37,875 nt of DNA from DAIOHQ01 sp036744635 (GTDB lineage: Bacteria > Planctomycetota > Phycisphaerae > Tepidisphaerales > Tepidisphaeraceae). Where the stretch lies: the NCBI GenBank assembly GCA_036744635.1, contig DAIOHQ010000013.1, positions 1-37,875 on the forward strand. The letters are read 5' to 3'. Positions within the stretch are counted from its first letter, which is position 1. Every line of letters starts with the position of its first letter. Below are positions 7,935 through 16,087 of the stretch, piece by piece. The notes beneath the pieces are model-generated. The model saw only the letters and a list, made by a program, of their open reading frames with translations. It made no database searches and had not been told where the DNA came from. The position numbers and the translations under genes were made by a program.

Positions 7935-8888
7935 ATGATCGTCTGCCTGGGCACCACGCCGGCGCTGCAAACCACCATGACATTTCCGCACGTCGTGGTA
8001 AACGAAACCAATCGCGCGGCGGAAGTGCGCGAATACGCTTCGGGCAAGTCGATCAACGTCGCCCGCGTCCTGCACACCCTTGGCGCCGAGGCCCTGGCCT
8101 GCGGATTCCTTGGCGGCGACTCGGGAAAATTCATTCGTCAGGACCTGGACGCCGCCGGCATCAAGCATGATTTCGTCACCGTCAAGCCCAGGACGCGCAC
8201 CTGCATCACGGTAATTGATCAGGCCGCGGCCACCGCGACGGAGCTGATCGAAGAGCCGCAATCGGTCGAGCAAAAGCATTGGCATCAGTTGCTCGAGGAG
8301 CTCGATGCAACGCTCTGGCGGGCCGAGGCGCTGGTGCTTTCGGGATCGCTCCCTCCGGCCGCGGCCGCCGATTTCTATGGTGAATGCACCAGGCTCGCCG
8401 CCAAGGCCGAGGTCCCGGTAATCCTCGACGCCCGCGGCGCGGCCCTCCTCCATGCCCTGCCGCACAAACCATTCATCGTGAAGCTGAATCGCGCCGAGCT
8501 GGCGGCCACGTACGCTATTTCGCTGGAGACCAATGAGCAGCTTCGCAGCGCCATGCTGCGGCTCACCAAGGATGGAGCGACATGGGCCGTTGTCACCAGC
8601 GGCGGTGCCGACACCTTTGTAACGGATGGAACAACCTTCTGGACGATCACTCCCCCGCAGGTAAAGGTCATCAGCGCTGTCGGTTCCGGCGATGCCTTCG
8701 CCGCCGGCCTCGCCGCCGCCCTGCTCCAGGGCCAGGGGGGGCAGACGATGCCGCAGGCATGTGTCTTGGCCACCGCCTGCGCCGCCGCCAACGCCATGAC
8801 CTCCGGAGCCGGTAAAATCCGCCTCCAAGACGTGTACCATCTCTCCCCAGCAATTCACATCGTCCCAGCACCGGCCTCGGAATCGTAG
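7935..8888 (+). CDS. PfkB-family sugar kinase (1-phosphofructokinase / tagatose-6-phosphate kinase type)
   Basis: 317 residues, cytoplasmic. Hallmarks of the LacC/FruK branch of the ribokinase superfamily are visible: the N-terminal substrate loop GKSINVARVL (37-46; usually GGKGINV, so Ser replaces a Gly), SGSLP at 136-140, the nucleotide-side KLNRAEL (183-189; usually KPNxxEL), and the ATP/anion-hole signature SAVGSGDAFAAG (247-258) with D253 as catalytic base. It would phosphorylate a sugar phosphate with ATP; which sugar cannot be told. No phosphotransferase or fructose transport gene is adjacent, so it stands alone. No clear Shine-Dalgarno sequence precedes the ATG. A CAGGGGGGGC copy lies near the 3' end. 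Confidence 0.85.
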   Translation: MIVCLGTTPALQTTMTFPHVVVNETNRAAEVREYASGKSINVARVLHTLGAEALACGFLGGDSGKFIRQDLDAAGIKHDFVTVKPRTRTCITVIDQAAATATELIEEPQSVEQKHWHQLLEELDATLWRAEALVLSGSLPPAAAADFYGECTRLAAKAEVPVILDARGAALLHALPHKPFIVKLNRAELAATYAISLETNEQLRSAMLRLTKDGATWAVVTSGGADTFVTDGTTFWTITPPQVKVISAVGSGDAFAAGLAAALLQGQGGQTMPQACVLATACAAANAMTSGAGKIRLQDVYHLSPAIHIVPAPASES

Positions 8889-8988
8889 GGGCGGGGGCTT
8901 CCCATACTCCCCCAGCACCCTGCGACATGCGATGAATCACCAAGCCAACCCGTACTGATGGTGCCGACGTTCTTCGCAGTCACCGCTG

Positions 8989-9089
8989 TTTAGCCTGCTC
9001 GCTTGCGAGCAGCGTTCTGGTGGGGCGGACATTCTTGTCCGCCACGGCTGGATGAGTGCAAGGTGTACTCACCTGTGCGAATCCAGCCG
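8989..9089. repeat. Composite interspersed repeat (two modules) in the gap 8889-9418
   Basis: Module alpha (8989-9014) begins TTTAGCC and contains GCTCGCTTGCGAGC, a short hairpin. Module beta (9015-9089) contains GGCGGACA/TGTCCGCC around a 4-base loop, then ACGGCTGGAT paired with ATCCAGCCGT around an inner AGGTG/CACCT hairpin. The same alpha-beta order recurs at 35397-35604, single beta copies occur at 21130-21171 and 36326-36359, and an alpha-like module lies inside a gene at 34201-34281. The 530-base gap also holds a promoter-like sequence (9158-9185) and a 10-bp tandem repeat (9371-9400); I see no supported gene. Confidence 0.85.
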
Positions 9090-9157
9090 TATCCGCTCGT
9101 GCGCCCACAGTGTCACGACCCGTGGCTCGGAGCCTCTGTCCCCCCCAAGTTTTTTTC

Positions 9158-9185
9158 TTGACAAATCCAAACAAAATGCTAACAT
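9158..9185 (+). promoter_or_regulatory. Sigma70-like promoter with no recognised gene downstream
   Basis: TTGACA at 9158-9163, a 16-base spacer and TAACAT at 9180-9185, in a locally AT-rich stretch. A perfect 10-bp palindrome CCAAGCTTGG at 9187-9196 follows where transcription should start. It points rightward into the 3' end of the minus-strand gene at 9419-12556, so any transcript would be noncoding or antisense. Confidence 0.5.
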
Positions 9186-9370
9186 ACCAAGCTTGGACTG
9201 TACTCGTCAATTGAACCAAAAAGGGGGTTCCAGTGCTGCTACTTCGTACTCCTCCCGCGTCTCTTTTTTCCTCCTCGCGCCCTCGATGCAAAATGTCCCG
9301 TCGTGCGAAAACGGTGCTACAAGCCCCGTTCTCCACAAATGCCTATAGAAAAAGGACTAATGATAACCAA

Positions 9371-9400
9371 ATGTCCCAAAATGTCCCCAAATGTCCCACA
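9371..9400. repeat. Three tandem 10-bp units ATGTCCCNNA
   Basis: ATGTCCCAAA, ATGTCCCCAA and ATGTCCCACA follow each other at exact 10-bp period, so the heptamer recurs on the same helix face. A fourth isolated ATGTCCC lies at 9293-9299. The array ends 19 bases from the 3' end of the minus-strand gene at 9419. Function unknown: a protein-binding array or another short-repeat family. Confidence 0.6.
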
Positions 9401-9418
9401 TTTCATTTTCGCTTCCGA

Positions 9419-12400
9419 TCACCGGGCCGCCGCCGACCACAAAACCACATTCCTGGCAATATCCTGCGCATAACTCGCCTGATATCCCAAGATGCAGGTG
9501 TTCGTCCCCAGCAGGCCTTGCGTGATATCCAGCGACGAAATGATCACCTGCCCTTTGCCGAATTTCAGCAGCTTCATCGGCGGAATGATCCGGTTCAGCT
9601 TCTGGCTGGCGTAGGTGCGGACGCGCTGACGCGAGAGGTCGGCCATGCCATCCTGTTTGGCCAGCAAAATAGGATGATCGGCCGGCAGCACAATCGCGTG
9701 TGCTTCAGGAAACGCCCGCGCCATCCAGACGCGTTCAACGCTGTCGTTGAATTGCCACGCACCACCGGCGGGATCGATGAACAAAATGCCGCCGGCCTCG
9801 ACGTATCTGCGCATCGCCGCAATTTCGGCAACGGTCGGAGTTTGCGCCGCCGTTCCCGTCAGATGCGCCATCGGGGCGCTATCGGGCTTGAGGTCGGCCA
9901 GTTGGAGATTCTCGATCGCCAGTCCCACGCCGGTTTCCCATTGAAACTGCCGCGCGAATCTCGGCCACGCCGCCGGCTCGGGGTTCCAGTTTCCGGCGTA
10001 CTCCAGCCGCGCCATTTTTATGCTCTGCTTTGGATGATCGGACGGCGACGGCACTTCCAGCGTGCTGAGACGATTGCGATAGTCGGCCATGCCCGCCGCG
10101 TAAACGAAGACATTCGTCCCCAACTCGAACATCGGCCGTTTGGTCTTCTCCGCCCGCTGCTGCCAGGATGCGGCCATGTCGCCGGGCGAATGGATCAGCA
10201 GAATCCGCGCCCCGTTGGTCACATAGCGCAGCTTCTGGTGCGGCTGATTGATCTTGAAATAGATCGAATACAGCTCGTGGTCGGCCGGGAGGTCCTGCAT
10301 CTCGCAGGCCGGAAACAGCTTGGTGGAAAATTCGGCGGCCCACTTGTTGAACGCCTCGCTATTGTTGTCCGCGTGGGTAAACAGCAGCCCGCCGGCCTCG
10401 ACGTATTTGCGCAACTTCTCGACATCCGCATCACTGAACTTCGGCGGCTGATGGCTGGCGATGTACAAAATCGGCGCATCCAGCCAGTCGGTCCAGTCGC
10501 GCTGCAGATTCACCACCTGCCAGTTGAGCGGCCGCTCCAGCTCGCGGCTGGCGAAGCGGTCGAGATTCGCAACGTCGCGCGGGCGATTGGTCCACAAATC
10601 GCCGAAGCGCAGCTTGTTCATCATGATCGGATGCCGCCCGCGCGACAGGAACAGCAATGTGTAGGCGGTCTCGATGGCCGCCTGCTCTCCCTCATCCTGC
10701 CGGCCCCACGAGCCGTTGCGCCACTGGTTGGCGATGATCTTGGCGGCCAGCTCGCGATACCAGTCGTGCTTGCCGAAATATTTCATCCCGCTGGCCAATC
10801 CCACGCGCTCCAGGCCATACAGGCTGTACCCGACCGACATGCCTCCGCGGTTCAGCGCGTCCAGGCAGTTGTCACCCTGCTCCAGCCACGCCAGGCCTTT
10901 GGTGAGGGATGGGTTATAGGGCGCCCGGCCGATGGATGTTCCCAGCGAAAGCGCGTCGAGGTGATCATGGGTGACGAACAGCGATGCGATGCCGGCGCAG
11001 GTCATCGAGAATCGCCCGCGGTCGTCCGTATGGTAGCCCCATTCGCCGTCGCGCGTCTGGCACGTGATCCAGTGTTTCTCGACCTCGCGCCAGTATTGAT
11101 CGGGCACTTCGACCCCCGCTTCCGCGCCGGACCAGACGCCGAGCAGCCCATACTGCGAATTGGAATTATCCCACATCGACCGGGTGGCCGCGCGCGGGCC
11201 GCCGCCTTCCCCGGCGGGGCGCTGCCGCAAGTTCATGCCGCCGCCCGGCGGATTGCCTTCGCGCATGCCCAATCCGCGCGGGCCTTCTGGTGCGTTCACC
11301 ATGTAGCGCACCGGATTGCCGTAGGTATAGGCGCCATCGCTCGCCGCGTTGATCAGCCATTGCACATCCGACTGCAGCACCTTGCGATCATCCTGGCGGT
11401 TAAAGATCGCCAGCGCCGCCGCGCGCAGACTTCGCCCATAGGTAATCTGATTGCCATCGGTGAAATTAGCTTCTTTCATCGCATCCACCAGCGCTTTCAT
11501 GGCGTCGCCGTGGATGTTCAGCCGCTCATCCTTGATCGCCTGGCTGGCCTGCAAAAGGGCGTAGACGCACAGGGCATTGAGCCCATCATGGCGGGCATCG
11601 CGCCGGAAAAGGTCGTCGCCGCCGCCGCCCATGGCGATCTGGTTGTTCCGGAAATTGCTCCACAGGAACTCGACGCCGCGCTGGATGGATTCGCCGATTT
11701 CTTCATCGGAGATGCCCGAAACAGCGGTGGGAACTTTTCCTTTGACGATGGTCAACCCGCTGGACGCCTTCGCAGGCTGGGTCTGCGGCACGGCAAACGG
11801 AGATGCGGGCGTGGCCGACGGCTGCGTCGCCGGCGACTCCTTGCCGGTCAGTGCAGGATTGGCATACCCGCGCCCCGATTCCCCGGAATAGGCGACAGCG
11901 CCTGCCTTGCTCGGCTGGCCGGCCGGAGCATTGGATTCCGCCGCCGTTTCATGCTGCTTGAGGAGAATGTCGTAGATGCGGTCCTGGTCGCCGGCGGCCT
12001 TGTCCAGCAGATCAGAAAGGCTGGCGCTGGTAATCACCTGGCCGGAGACGAGCTGCTGCAGCTCGCGATACCTGGCATGCGCTTCGGTGAGCTTTCCCGC
12101 GATGGCAAGCGCTTCCGCCTGCGACTTCAGCGCGATGATCTGCTTCTGATGCTCCTGCTCCCAGGTCTCATCGGCGGGCTGTGCGGCGGCCGGGGTGGTC
12201 GGCGCAACTGCGACTTGCTTGGGCGCGGATTGGGATCGCGCCGCCAGCACGATCCAGGTGATCGACGCAATCGCGATGCAAATGGCCGCCGCCGGCGTGG
12301 CCAGCGGATGACGTGTACGAGGAGCGGGAGCGATCGAGATCGGCGATGCAACGGGCGGCGGAGAAATGGTTGTCACCGGCTCGGCCGGCGCTGCGGGCGT

Positions 12401-12556
12401 CATCTCCTGCAGCTTTGTCGCGGCGACGGCACGCGCAAGAGAGGCCGGTACGCTCTGGCCAGTGCCGCAGGCGTGACAGAAGACGTTGTTGCCGATGTCG
12501 CCGGCCAGCACCACCAGCGACTTGCCGCAGCCAGCGCATCTCATCCGAAGCGACAT
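9419..12556 (-). CDS. Zinc-ribbon, membrane, alpha/alpha-toroid and double DUF4159-type protein
   Basis: 1045 residues. ATG at 12554-12556 follows AGGAG with a 7-base gap. Order: a Cys4 zinc ribbon at about 6-33 (CAGC...CHAC), a Pro/Ala linker, one membrane helix near 88-107, and a charged region. From about 285 to 670 is an alpha/alpha-toroid like prenyltransferase or squalene-cyclase repeats (GYSLYGLERVGLASG, NGSWG). Two DUF4159-like modules follow, each with a KYVEAGGLLF / RYVEAGGILF core, an FxxxLFP/AFPE stretch and LPADHxL. The role is unknown; this family recurs in planctomycetes near MoxR/vWA genes. A related stand-alone toroid protein lies at 34091-35374. The 1129-codon frame open on the other strand is a GC-driven shadow. 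Confidence 0.85.
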   Translation of the reverse strand: MSLRMRCAGCGKSLVVLAGDIGNNVFCHACGTGQSVPASLARAVAATKLQEMTPAAPAEPVTTISPPPVASPISIAPAPRTRHPLATPAAAICIAIASITWIVLAARSQSAPKQVAVAPTTPAAAQPADETWEQEHQKQIIALKSQAEALAIAGKLTEAHARYRELQQLVSGQVITSASLSDLLDKAAGDQDRIYDILLKQHETAAESNAPAGQPSKAGAVAYSGESGRGYANPALTGKESPATQPSATPASPFAVPQTQPAKASSGLTIVKGKVPTAVSGISDEEIGESIQRGVEFLWSNFRNNQIAMGGGGDDLFRRDARHDGLNALCVYALLQASQAIKDERLNIHGDAMKALVDAMKEANFTDGNQITYGRSLRAAALAIFNRQDDRKVLQSDVQWLINAASDGAYTYGNPVRYMVNAPEGPRGLGMREGNPPGGGMNLRQRPAGEGGGPRAATRSMWDNSNSQYGLLGVWSGAEAGVEVPDQYWREVEKHWITCQTRDGEWGYHTDDRGRFSMTCAGIASLFVTHDHLDALSLGTSIGRAPYNPSLTKGLAWLEQGDNCLDALNRGGMSVGYSLYGLERVGLASGMKYFGKHDWYRELAAKIIANQWRNGSWGRQDEGEQAAIETAYTLLFLSRGRHPIMMNKLRFGDLWTNRPRDVANLDRFASRELERPLNWQVVNLQRDWTDWLDAPILYIASHQPPKFSDADVEKLRKYVEAGGLLFTHADNNSEAFNKWAAEFSTKLFPACEMQDLPADHELYSIYFKINQPHQKLRYVTNGARILLIHSPGDMAASWQQRAEKTKRPMFELGTNVFVYAAGMADYRNRLSTLEVPSPSDHPKQSIKMARLEYAGNWNPEPAAWPRFARQFQWETGVGLAIENLQLADLKPDSAPMAHLTGTAAQTPTVAEIAAMRRYVEAGGILFIDPAGGAWQFNDSVERVWMARAFPEAHAIVLPADHPILLAKQDGMADLSRQRVRTYASQKLNRIIPPMKLLKFGKGQVIISSLDITQGLLGTNTCILGYQASYAQDIARNVVLWSAAAR

Positions 12557-12575
12557 CCATTATCTCCTGCGGCCC

Positions 12576-12598
12576 GAGCACTATTATTGTGCGTGCTC
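12576..12598. promoter_or_regulatory. Inverted repeat upstream of the DUF4159-type gene (gap 12557-12859)
   Basis: GAGCAC (12576-12581) and GTGCTC (12593-12598) flank an AT-rich centre. A shorter alternative pairing, GCAC/GTGC, exists inside. It lies 20 bases upstream of the minus-strand start and could be a leader hairpin or an operator. The remainder of this 303-base divergent gap up to the GntR promoter at 12795 shows nothing else I can support. Confidence 0.4.
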
Positions 12599-12794
12599 CC
12601 GGCCGCCGGTTTAGGCGCTTAAACTATTTCACCCAAGTTGCCCCCAGGGCCATGATTGTAACGAGGCGCCGGTCCATGGCCATCGCAATGTCGGAATTTC
12701 CGCCCAATCCAGCGGCCGATCGGCGTCATTAGGCCCGCGCAAAGGGGTGAAGCCGTTATCTAAAAGTCATATTTACTCGAATGAAACTTTTCTC

Positions 12795-12823
12795 TTGACA
12801 GGGATATTGTTCAGTGATATAAG
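12795..12823 (+). promoter_or_regulatory. Strong sigma70-type promoter of the GntR-type regulator
   Basis: TTGACA at 12795-12800, an exact 17-base spacer and TATAAG at 12818-12823. Transcription should start near 12830, leaving a leader of about 30 bases before ATG 12860. No Shine-Dalgarno sequence is obvious in that leader. Confidence 0.8.
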
Positions 12824-12829
12824 AACAAT
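12806..12829. promoter_or_regulatory. Palindromic operator overlapping the -10 box
   Basis: ATTGTTC (12806-12812) and GAACAAT (12823-12829) are perfect 7-base inverted repeats with a 10-base centre containing most of the -10 hexamer. A protein bound here would block the promoter. Position suggests self-repression by the GntR-type protein encoded 30 bases downstream. I found no second copy near the following genes. Confidence 0.7.
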
Positions 12830-12859
12830 GCACATTATCTGTTTGAGATTCGACACTAA

Positions 12860-13966
12860 ATGGAAATCAAGTACCAAACTCGTCCGCCGGTCAAGAGACA
12901 GCAGATCCTCCAGGAAGTGAGGTCATCAATCTTGGATGGACGGCGCAAGCCGGGGGATCGGTTGCCGACGCGGAAGGAATTGGGCCAGACCTATGCGGCC
13001 GGAGAGCATACCGTGCAACGGGCGTTGGATTTGCTGGTGGCCGACGGTTTCGTGGAGGTCCAGGGGGCACGCGGGACGTTTGTGGCCTCCAATCCGCCCA
13101 ATCTTTGCCGATTTGGGGTTTATTTCCCGGATTCCCCGAATGGTTGGCCGCACGGCCGCTCCAGGTTTTATGAAGCAATCGAGTGGGAGGCGCGGGCGTT
13201 GGCCGCCGAGGGAGCGATCGCCTTACCGTCCTATTATCTCAGCCGTTCACGCGACATTTCCCAAACATTCGATACTCGGGATTTACAGCGTGACTATCGT
13301 TCGCATCGTCTGGCCGGACTGATTTTTTCCGCACCTCCCTTTGCGTTGTTCAATTCGCCGGTCCTGGAAGAGCCGGGGTTTCCGCGCGTGGAAATCGGCA
13401 TAGTGCAGACGCGGCCCCATGTTGCCGCCGTCAATCTTGACTTCCAGAAACTGCTGGATCGGGCCTTGCTGGAGTTGGCGTCCGCTGGATGCCGTCGAGT
13501 CGCCATGATCGTTGGACGGCTGACCGACGACATTCTCGAAGCCTATCGCAGCGCCATCCATCGCCATGGTATGACGACCCAATCCTGTTGGCTGCACGCC
13601 GGTTCATATCCCGACAAGCTTCCTGCCCGGCACATCGCCGAGCTGCTCATGCAGGCTCCCCCGGAAAAACGTCCCGATTCCCTCATCATTCTGGACGACA
13701 ACATGGTGACCGAGGCCACCCACGGCCTGGTAGCCGCAGGCGTGCGATCTGCTGAGGAATTGCGGGTCATCGCCCACGCGAATTTCCCGCATCCGACACA
13801 CAGTTATTTCCCGGCTCGGCGGATTGGATTCAACATCCGCGCCCTGCTCCAGACGTGCATCGAACGGATCGGCCAGCAGCAGCGTGGAGAAACCCCGCCG
13901 CCCATGACCCTCCTTGCACCGCAATTTGAAAATGAAGTGGTCAGCATGAATCAAGTCATGTCGTGA
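12860..13966 (+). CDS. GntR-type transcriptional regulator with LacI-like sugar-binding domain
   Basis: 368 residues, cytoplasmic. Residues about 12-78 are a GntR winged helix (ILQEVRSSILDGRRKPGDRLPTRKEL, then HTVQRALDLLVADGFVEVQGARGTFV). Residues about 84-360 resemble the periplasmic-binding-like effector domain of LacI regulators (HRLAGLIFSAPPF, RVAMIVGRLTDDILEAYRSAI, DSLIILDDNMVTEATHGLVAAG). GntR-LacI hybrids of this kind usually sense a sugar and control adjacent carbohydrate genes. The promoter with an overlapping palindrome upstream suggests autorepression. The next three plus-strand genes (PEP-CTERM protein, pseudopilin, PhyH-type oxygenase) are the natural targets, although no matching operator is seen in front of them. 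The effector is unknown. Confidence 0.85.
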   Translation: MEIKYQTRPPVKRQQILQEVRSSILDGRRKPGDRLPTRKELGQTYAAGEHTVQRALDLLVADGFVEVQGARGTFVASNPPNLCRFGVYFPDSPNGWPHGRSRFYEAIEWEARALAAEGAIALPSYYLSRSRDISQTFDTRDLQRDYRSHRLAGLIFSAPPFALFNSPVLEEPGFPRVEIGIVQTRPHVAAVNLDFQKLLDRALLELASAGCRRVAMIVGRLTDDILEAYRSAIHRHGMTTQSCWLHAGSYPDKLPARHIAELLMQAPPEKRPDSLIILDDNMVTEATHGLVAAGVRSAEELRVIAHANFPHPTHSYFPARRIGFNIRALLQTCIERIGQQQRGETPPPMTLLAPQFENEVVSMNQVMS

Positions 13967-14014
13967 CTGGTGTCCCGACATAAGGGGTTGTTTTTGGCGA
14001 GATGGAGGAATGTG

Positions 14015-15094
14015 ATGAAGCGGTTTTTATCTCCTGCGCGTGCGTCATTGACGTCTTTCGTGACGGCATCAGAATCCATCTTCCCGATCGGGAAGAGCAT
14101 GGCCATCCTGGCCGCCACCGCTCTGCTCGCGGCGGTATCTAACGCTGCGACGATCACCGGTCAAAATGGCTACACGGCCACGCTGTACGGCAACCCGTTT
14201 ACCAGCTCGACCAATACCTCCGGGGCGATCAGCGCCGGCACCGCTGTGGCGCAATATCCACTCGCCAACGTCGTCAACCAACTGGACGGCAGCTCCCCCA
14301 CCAACTCGACATCGGAGCGCCTCCAAGGCACCGCCACCAGCGGCTTCATGCAGTTCGTGGCTACGTCACCCTTCGCCGCGGGGACGGTGATTTCGTCGCA
14401 GATCGTTGGTAACGGCTTCGACACCCCCATGAGCTACGACGTCCTGCTCGACGGCAGCACGGTTCAATCGGGCGCCGGGGCTAACAACACCTCCCCCATC
14501 GTTGTGACGACGATGGCCCCGTCTCTGACGGTTCAGACACTAAGATTGAATATGCTGATGTCGACCTTCGGGGGAAATCAGGCGACCCATTACGCCGACA
14601 TGAACGAGGTGCTGATCCTGCCCGACCGCCTCGCATACGTTCCCTCGACTGCCACGACCAGCTCCGCTACGGGCACGCAGGGTCAATTGGATGACCTCAA
14701 GGGCGGACTGAAGTACTGGTTCACAACCACCGCCAACTCATCGGCGACGCTGACCTTCTCGGGCACCAAGACCATCTCCGCGCTGGTCCTGGCCAATCTC
14801 GAGACTGTCCCGGGCTCCTCTGCCCCGCTCACCTTCAACATCTTAAACGATGCCAACGTCATCGTTGCCAGCGCAAGCATGACCGAAACGTCCGCCGTGG
14901 GCGAGTTCGTGGGCGTAAAGTTCGACACGCCGGTGACCACTTCGTCTCTGAAGTTCGCCTTTACCAACACCGGCAATGACGCGATGATCGAGATCATCCC
15001 GTTTGAAACCGCGCCCGTGCCCGAACCGGCGTCACTGGGACTGTTGGCCCTGGGCGTCGTCGGTTTGCTCGGTCGGCGCAGTCGCGGCAATTGA
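14015..15094 (+). CDS. PEP-CTERM sorted surface protein
   Basis: The start chosen is ATG 14015, six bases after GGAGG, giving 359 residues; the frame is open from 13970 but lacks a ribosome site there. The N-terminus is a long signal peptide with its hydrophobic core near 28-44 (KSMAILAATALLAAVSNA). The body is Thr/Ser/Ala-rich and beta-like without recognised catalytic residues. The C-terminus is a complete PEP-CTERM signal: PVPEPASLGLLALGVV followed by GLLGRRSR. In this system the protein is moved across the membrane and the tail is processed by an exosortase, which is not in this window. Placement after a sugar-responsive regulator and before a pseudopilin suggests a surface or matrix role. 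Function unknown. Confidence 0.85.
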   Translation: MKRFLSPARASLTSFVTASESIFPIGKSMAILAATALLAAVSNAATITGQNGYTATLYGNPFTSSTNTSGAISAGTAVAQYPLANVVNQLDGSSPTNSTSERLQGTATSGFMQFVATSPFAAGTVISSQIVGNGFDTPMSYDVLLDGSTVQSGAGANNTSPIVVTTMAPSLTVQTLRLNMLMSTFGGNQATHYADMNEVLILPDRLAYVPSTATTSSATGTQGQLDDLKGGLKYWFTTTANSSATLTFSGTKTISALVLANLETVPGSSAPLTFNILNDANVIVASASMTETSAVGEFVGVKFDTPVTTSSLKFAFTNTGNDAMIEIIPFETAPVPEPASLGLLALGVVGLLGRRSRGN

Positions 15095-15233
15095 ATTCGT
15101 GACGGTCATTGTTGTTCCTGGCACTGGAAATGTTTTCTTTCGAGGACGAGAAAGGTAATGGGGAGGCATGTACACCCGCGCCGCGGCCTCCCCGCTGCTT
15201 TCCGTGCCCGTCCGTTTGACGTTCGAGGTTCCG

Positions 15234-15989
15234 ATGCGACGAAAGGCCTTCACCCTCGTGGAACTGCTGGTGGTCATCGCCATCATCGGCCTGCTCATCG
15301 CCATCCTCCTGCCCGCCCTCAACAAAGCCCGCGATTCCGCCAAGCAGGTCTCCTGCTCCAGCAACATGCGCCAGCTCTACACCTCCTTCGTCGCCTACGG
15401 CCAGGACAACCGCCAGTGGCTCCCCGGCCCAACCATCTACGTCCGCGATGTCACCATGCGCTGGTACTGGTACTCCGGCGGCACCGGAACCTTCAACAAC
15501 CCGGTCATCCTCAACAACGTGATGAGCAAGTACCTCCCCGCCAAAAGCAAGGTGTGGCTCTGCCCGGGCTGGCCGGAAGATCTCACCTATGACTCCTACC
15601 CCTCCGCCCCCGCCACCCAACTGCTGGCCGCCGGCAGCGTGGAAAACCCTTCCGCCGGACCCGTCCCCTTCACCCCCGCCAACGTGGGCGTCGGCTACTA
15701 CTACAAGCCCTGGCTGCGCCTGGCCTATGCCTGGGCGGGCTGGGATACCTGGCAGATCCGCTTCGGACGCCAGAAATACCCCGACTGCGCTGACCTGCTC
15801 ACCTGCCTCCCCTGGCAGGATGGCAGCGGAGGCGGCCGCTTCGGCCCCCATGCCCGCCAAAGCACCTGGCAAATCCTCTACGTCGACGGCTCCATCCGCC
15901 CGGACCTCGGCATATACCGCACCGGGAGAACGGAACTGCTGGGAAACATCCCCCCAGTCAGAGGCTGGGCCGACTGGACGCCGCGCTAA
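15234..15989 (+). CDS. Type II secretion / type IV pilin-like pseudopilin
   Basis: The start chosen is ATG 15234 (MRRKAFTLVELLVV), 251 residues; the frame extends upstream to 15168, but pilins have short basic leaders. The prepilin-peptidase site is KA|FTLVELLVVIAIIGLL with Ala at -1, in place of the usual Gly, and Glu at +5. A hydrophobic helix follows, then LPALNKARDSAKQVSCSSNMRQLYTSF, the usual start of planctomycete pseudopilins. The C-terminal region GPHARQSTWQILYVDGSIR resembles the H-X9-DG motif of these families but with 11 residues between H and DG. Planctomycetes carry many such paralogs, often beside PEP-CTERM proteins and sugar regulators, as here. A structural or secretion role is inferred. 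Confidence 0.87.
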   Translation: MRRKAFTLVELLVVIAIIGLLIAILLPALNKARDSAKQVSCSSNMRQLYTSFVAYGQDNRQWLPGPTIYVRDVTMRWYWYSGGTGTFNNPVILNNVMSKYLPAKSKVWLCPGWPEDLTYDSYPSAPATQLLAAGSVENPSAGPVPFTPANVGVGYYYKPWLRLAYAWAGWDTWQIRFGRQKYPDCADLLTCLPWQDGSGGGRFGPHARQSTWQILYVDGSIRPDLGIYRTGRTELLGNIPPVRGWADWTPR

Positions 15990-16087
15990 GTCCTGCAGAC
16001 CGCAAAACTGCGAAGGTGCGTAGGCCGTTTGGCGGCATTGAAGGTCGGCCTTAATCGGGCTATCGTCTGGGATTCAGGAGGAGCAGC

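Larger units (their letters stand above)
81..8742 (+). repeat. Dispersed intragenic decamer CAGGGGGGGC, seven plus-strand copies
   Basis: Exact copies lie at 81-90, 351-360, 2906-2915, 5243-5252, 7007-7016, 7183-7192 and 8733-8742, all inside plus-strand genes. Most read CAG GGG GGG (Gln-Gly-Gly); the copy at 7183-7192 is read in another frame as Ser-Arg-Gly-Gly-Ser. Two exact copies in the opposite orientation lie at 26471-26480 and 30950-30959, with a near copy at 28409-28418. The span given is the range of the plus-strand copies, not one continuous element. Confidence 0.8.

Noticed and set aside
9233..12622. A 1129-codon open frame on the plus strand opposite the DUF4159-type gene
   Set aside because: The minus-strand frame has recognisable domains, a ribosome site and sensible composition. 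The plus frame has only Arg/Gly/Pro-rich shadow sequence typical of high-GC antisense reading.
13960..13982. ATGTCG / CGACAT inverted repeat after the GntR-type gene as an operator
   Set aside because: Arms of six bases with a 12-base centre are weak, do not match the ATTGTTC/GAACAAT palindrome, and are not tied to a visible promoter.
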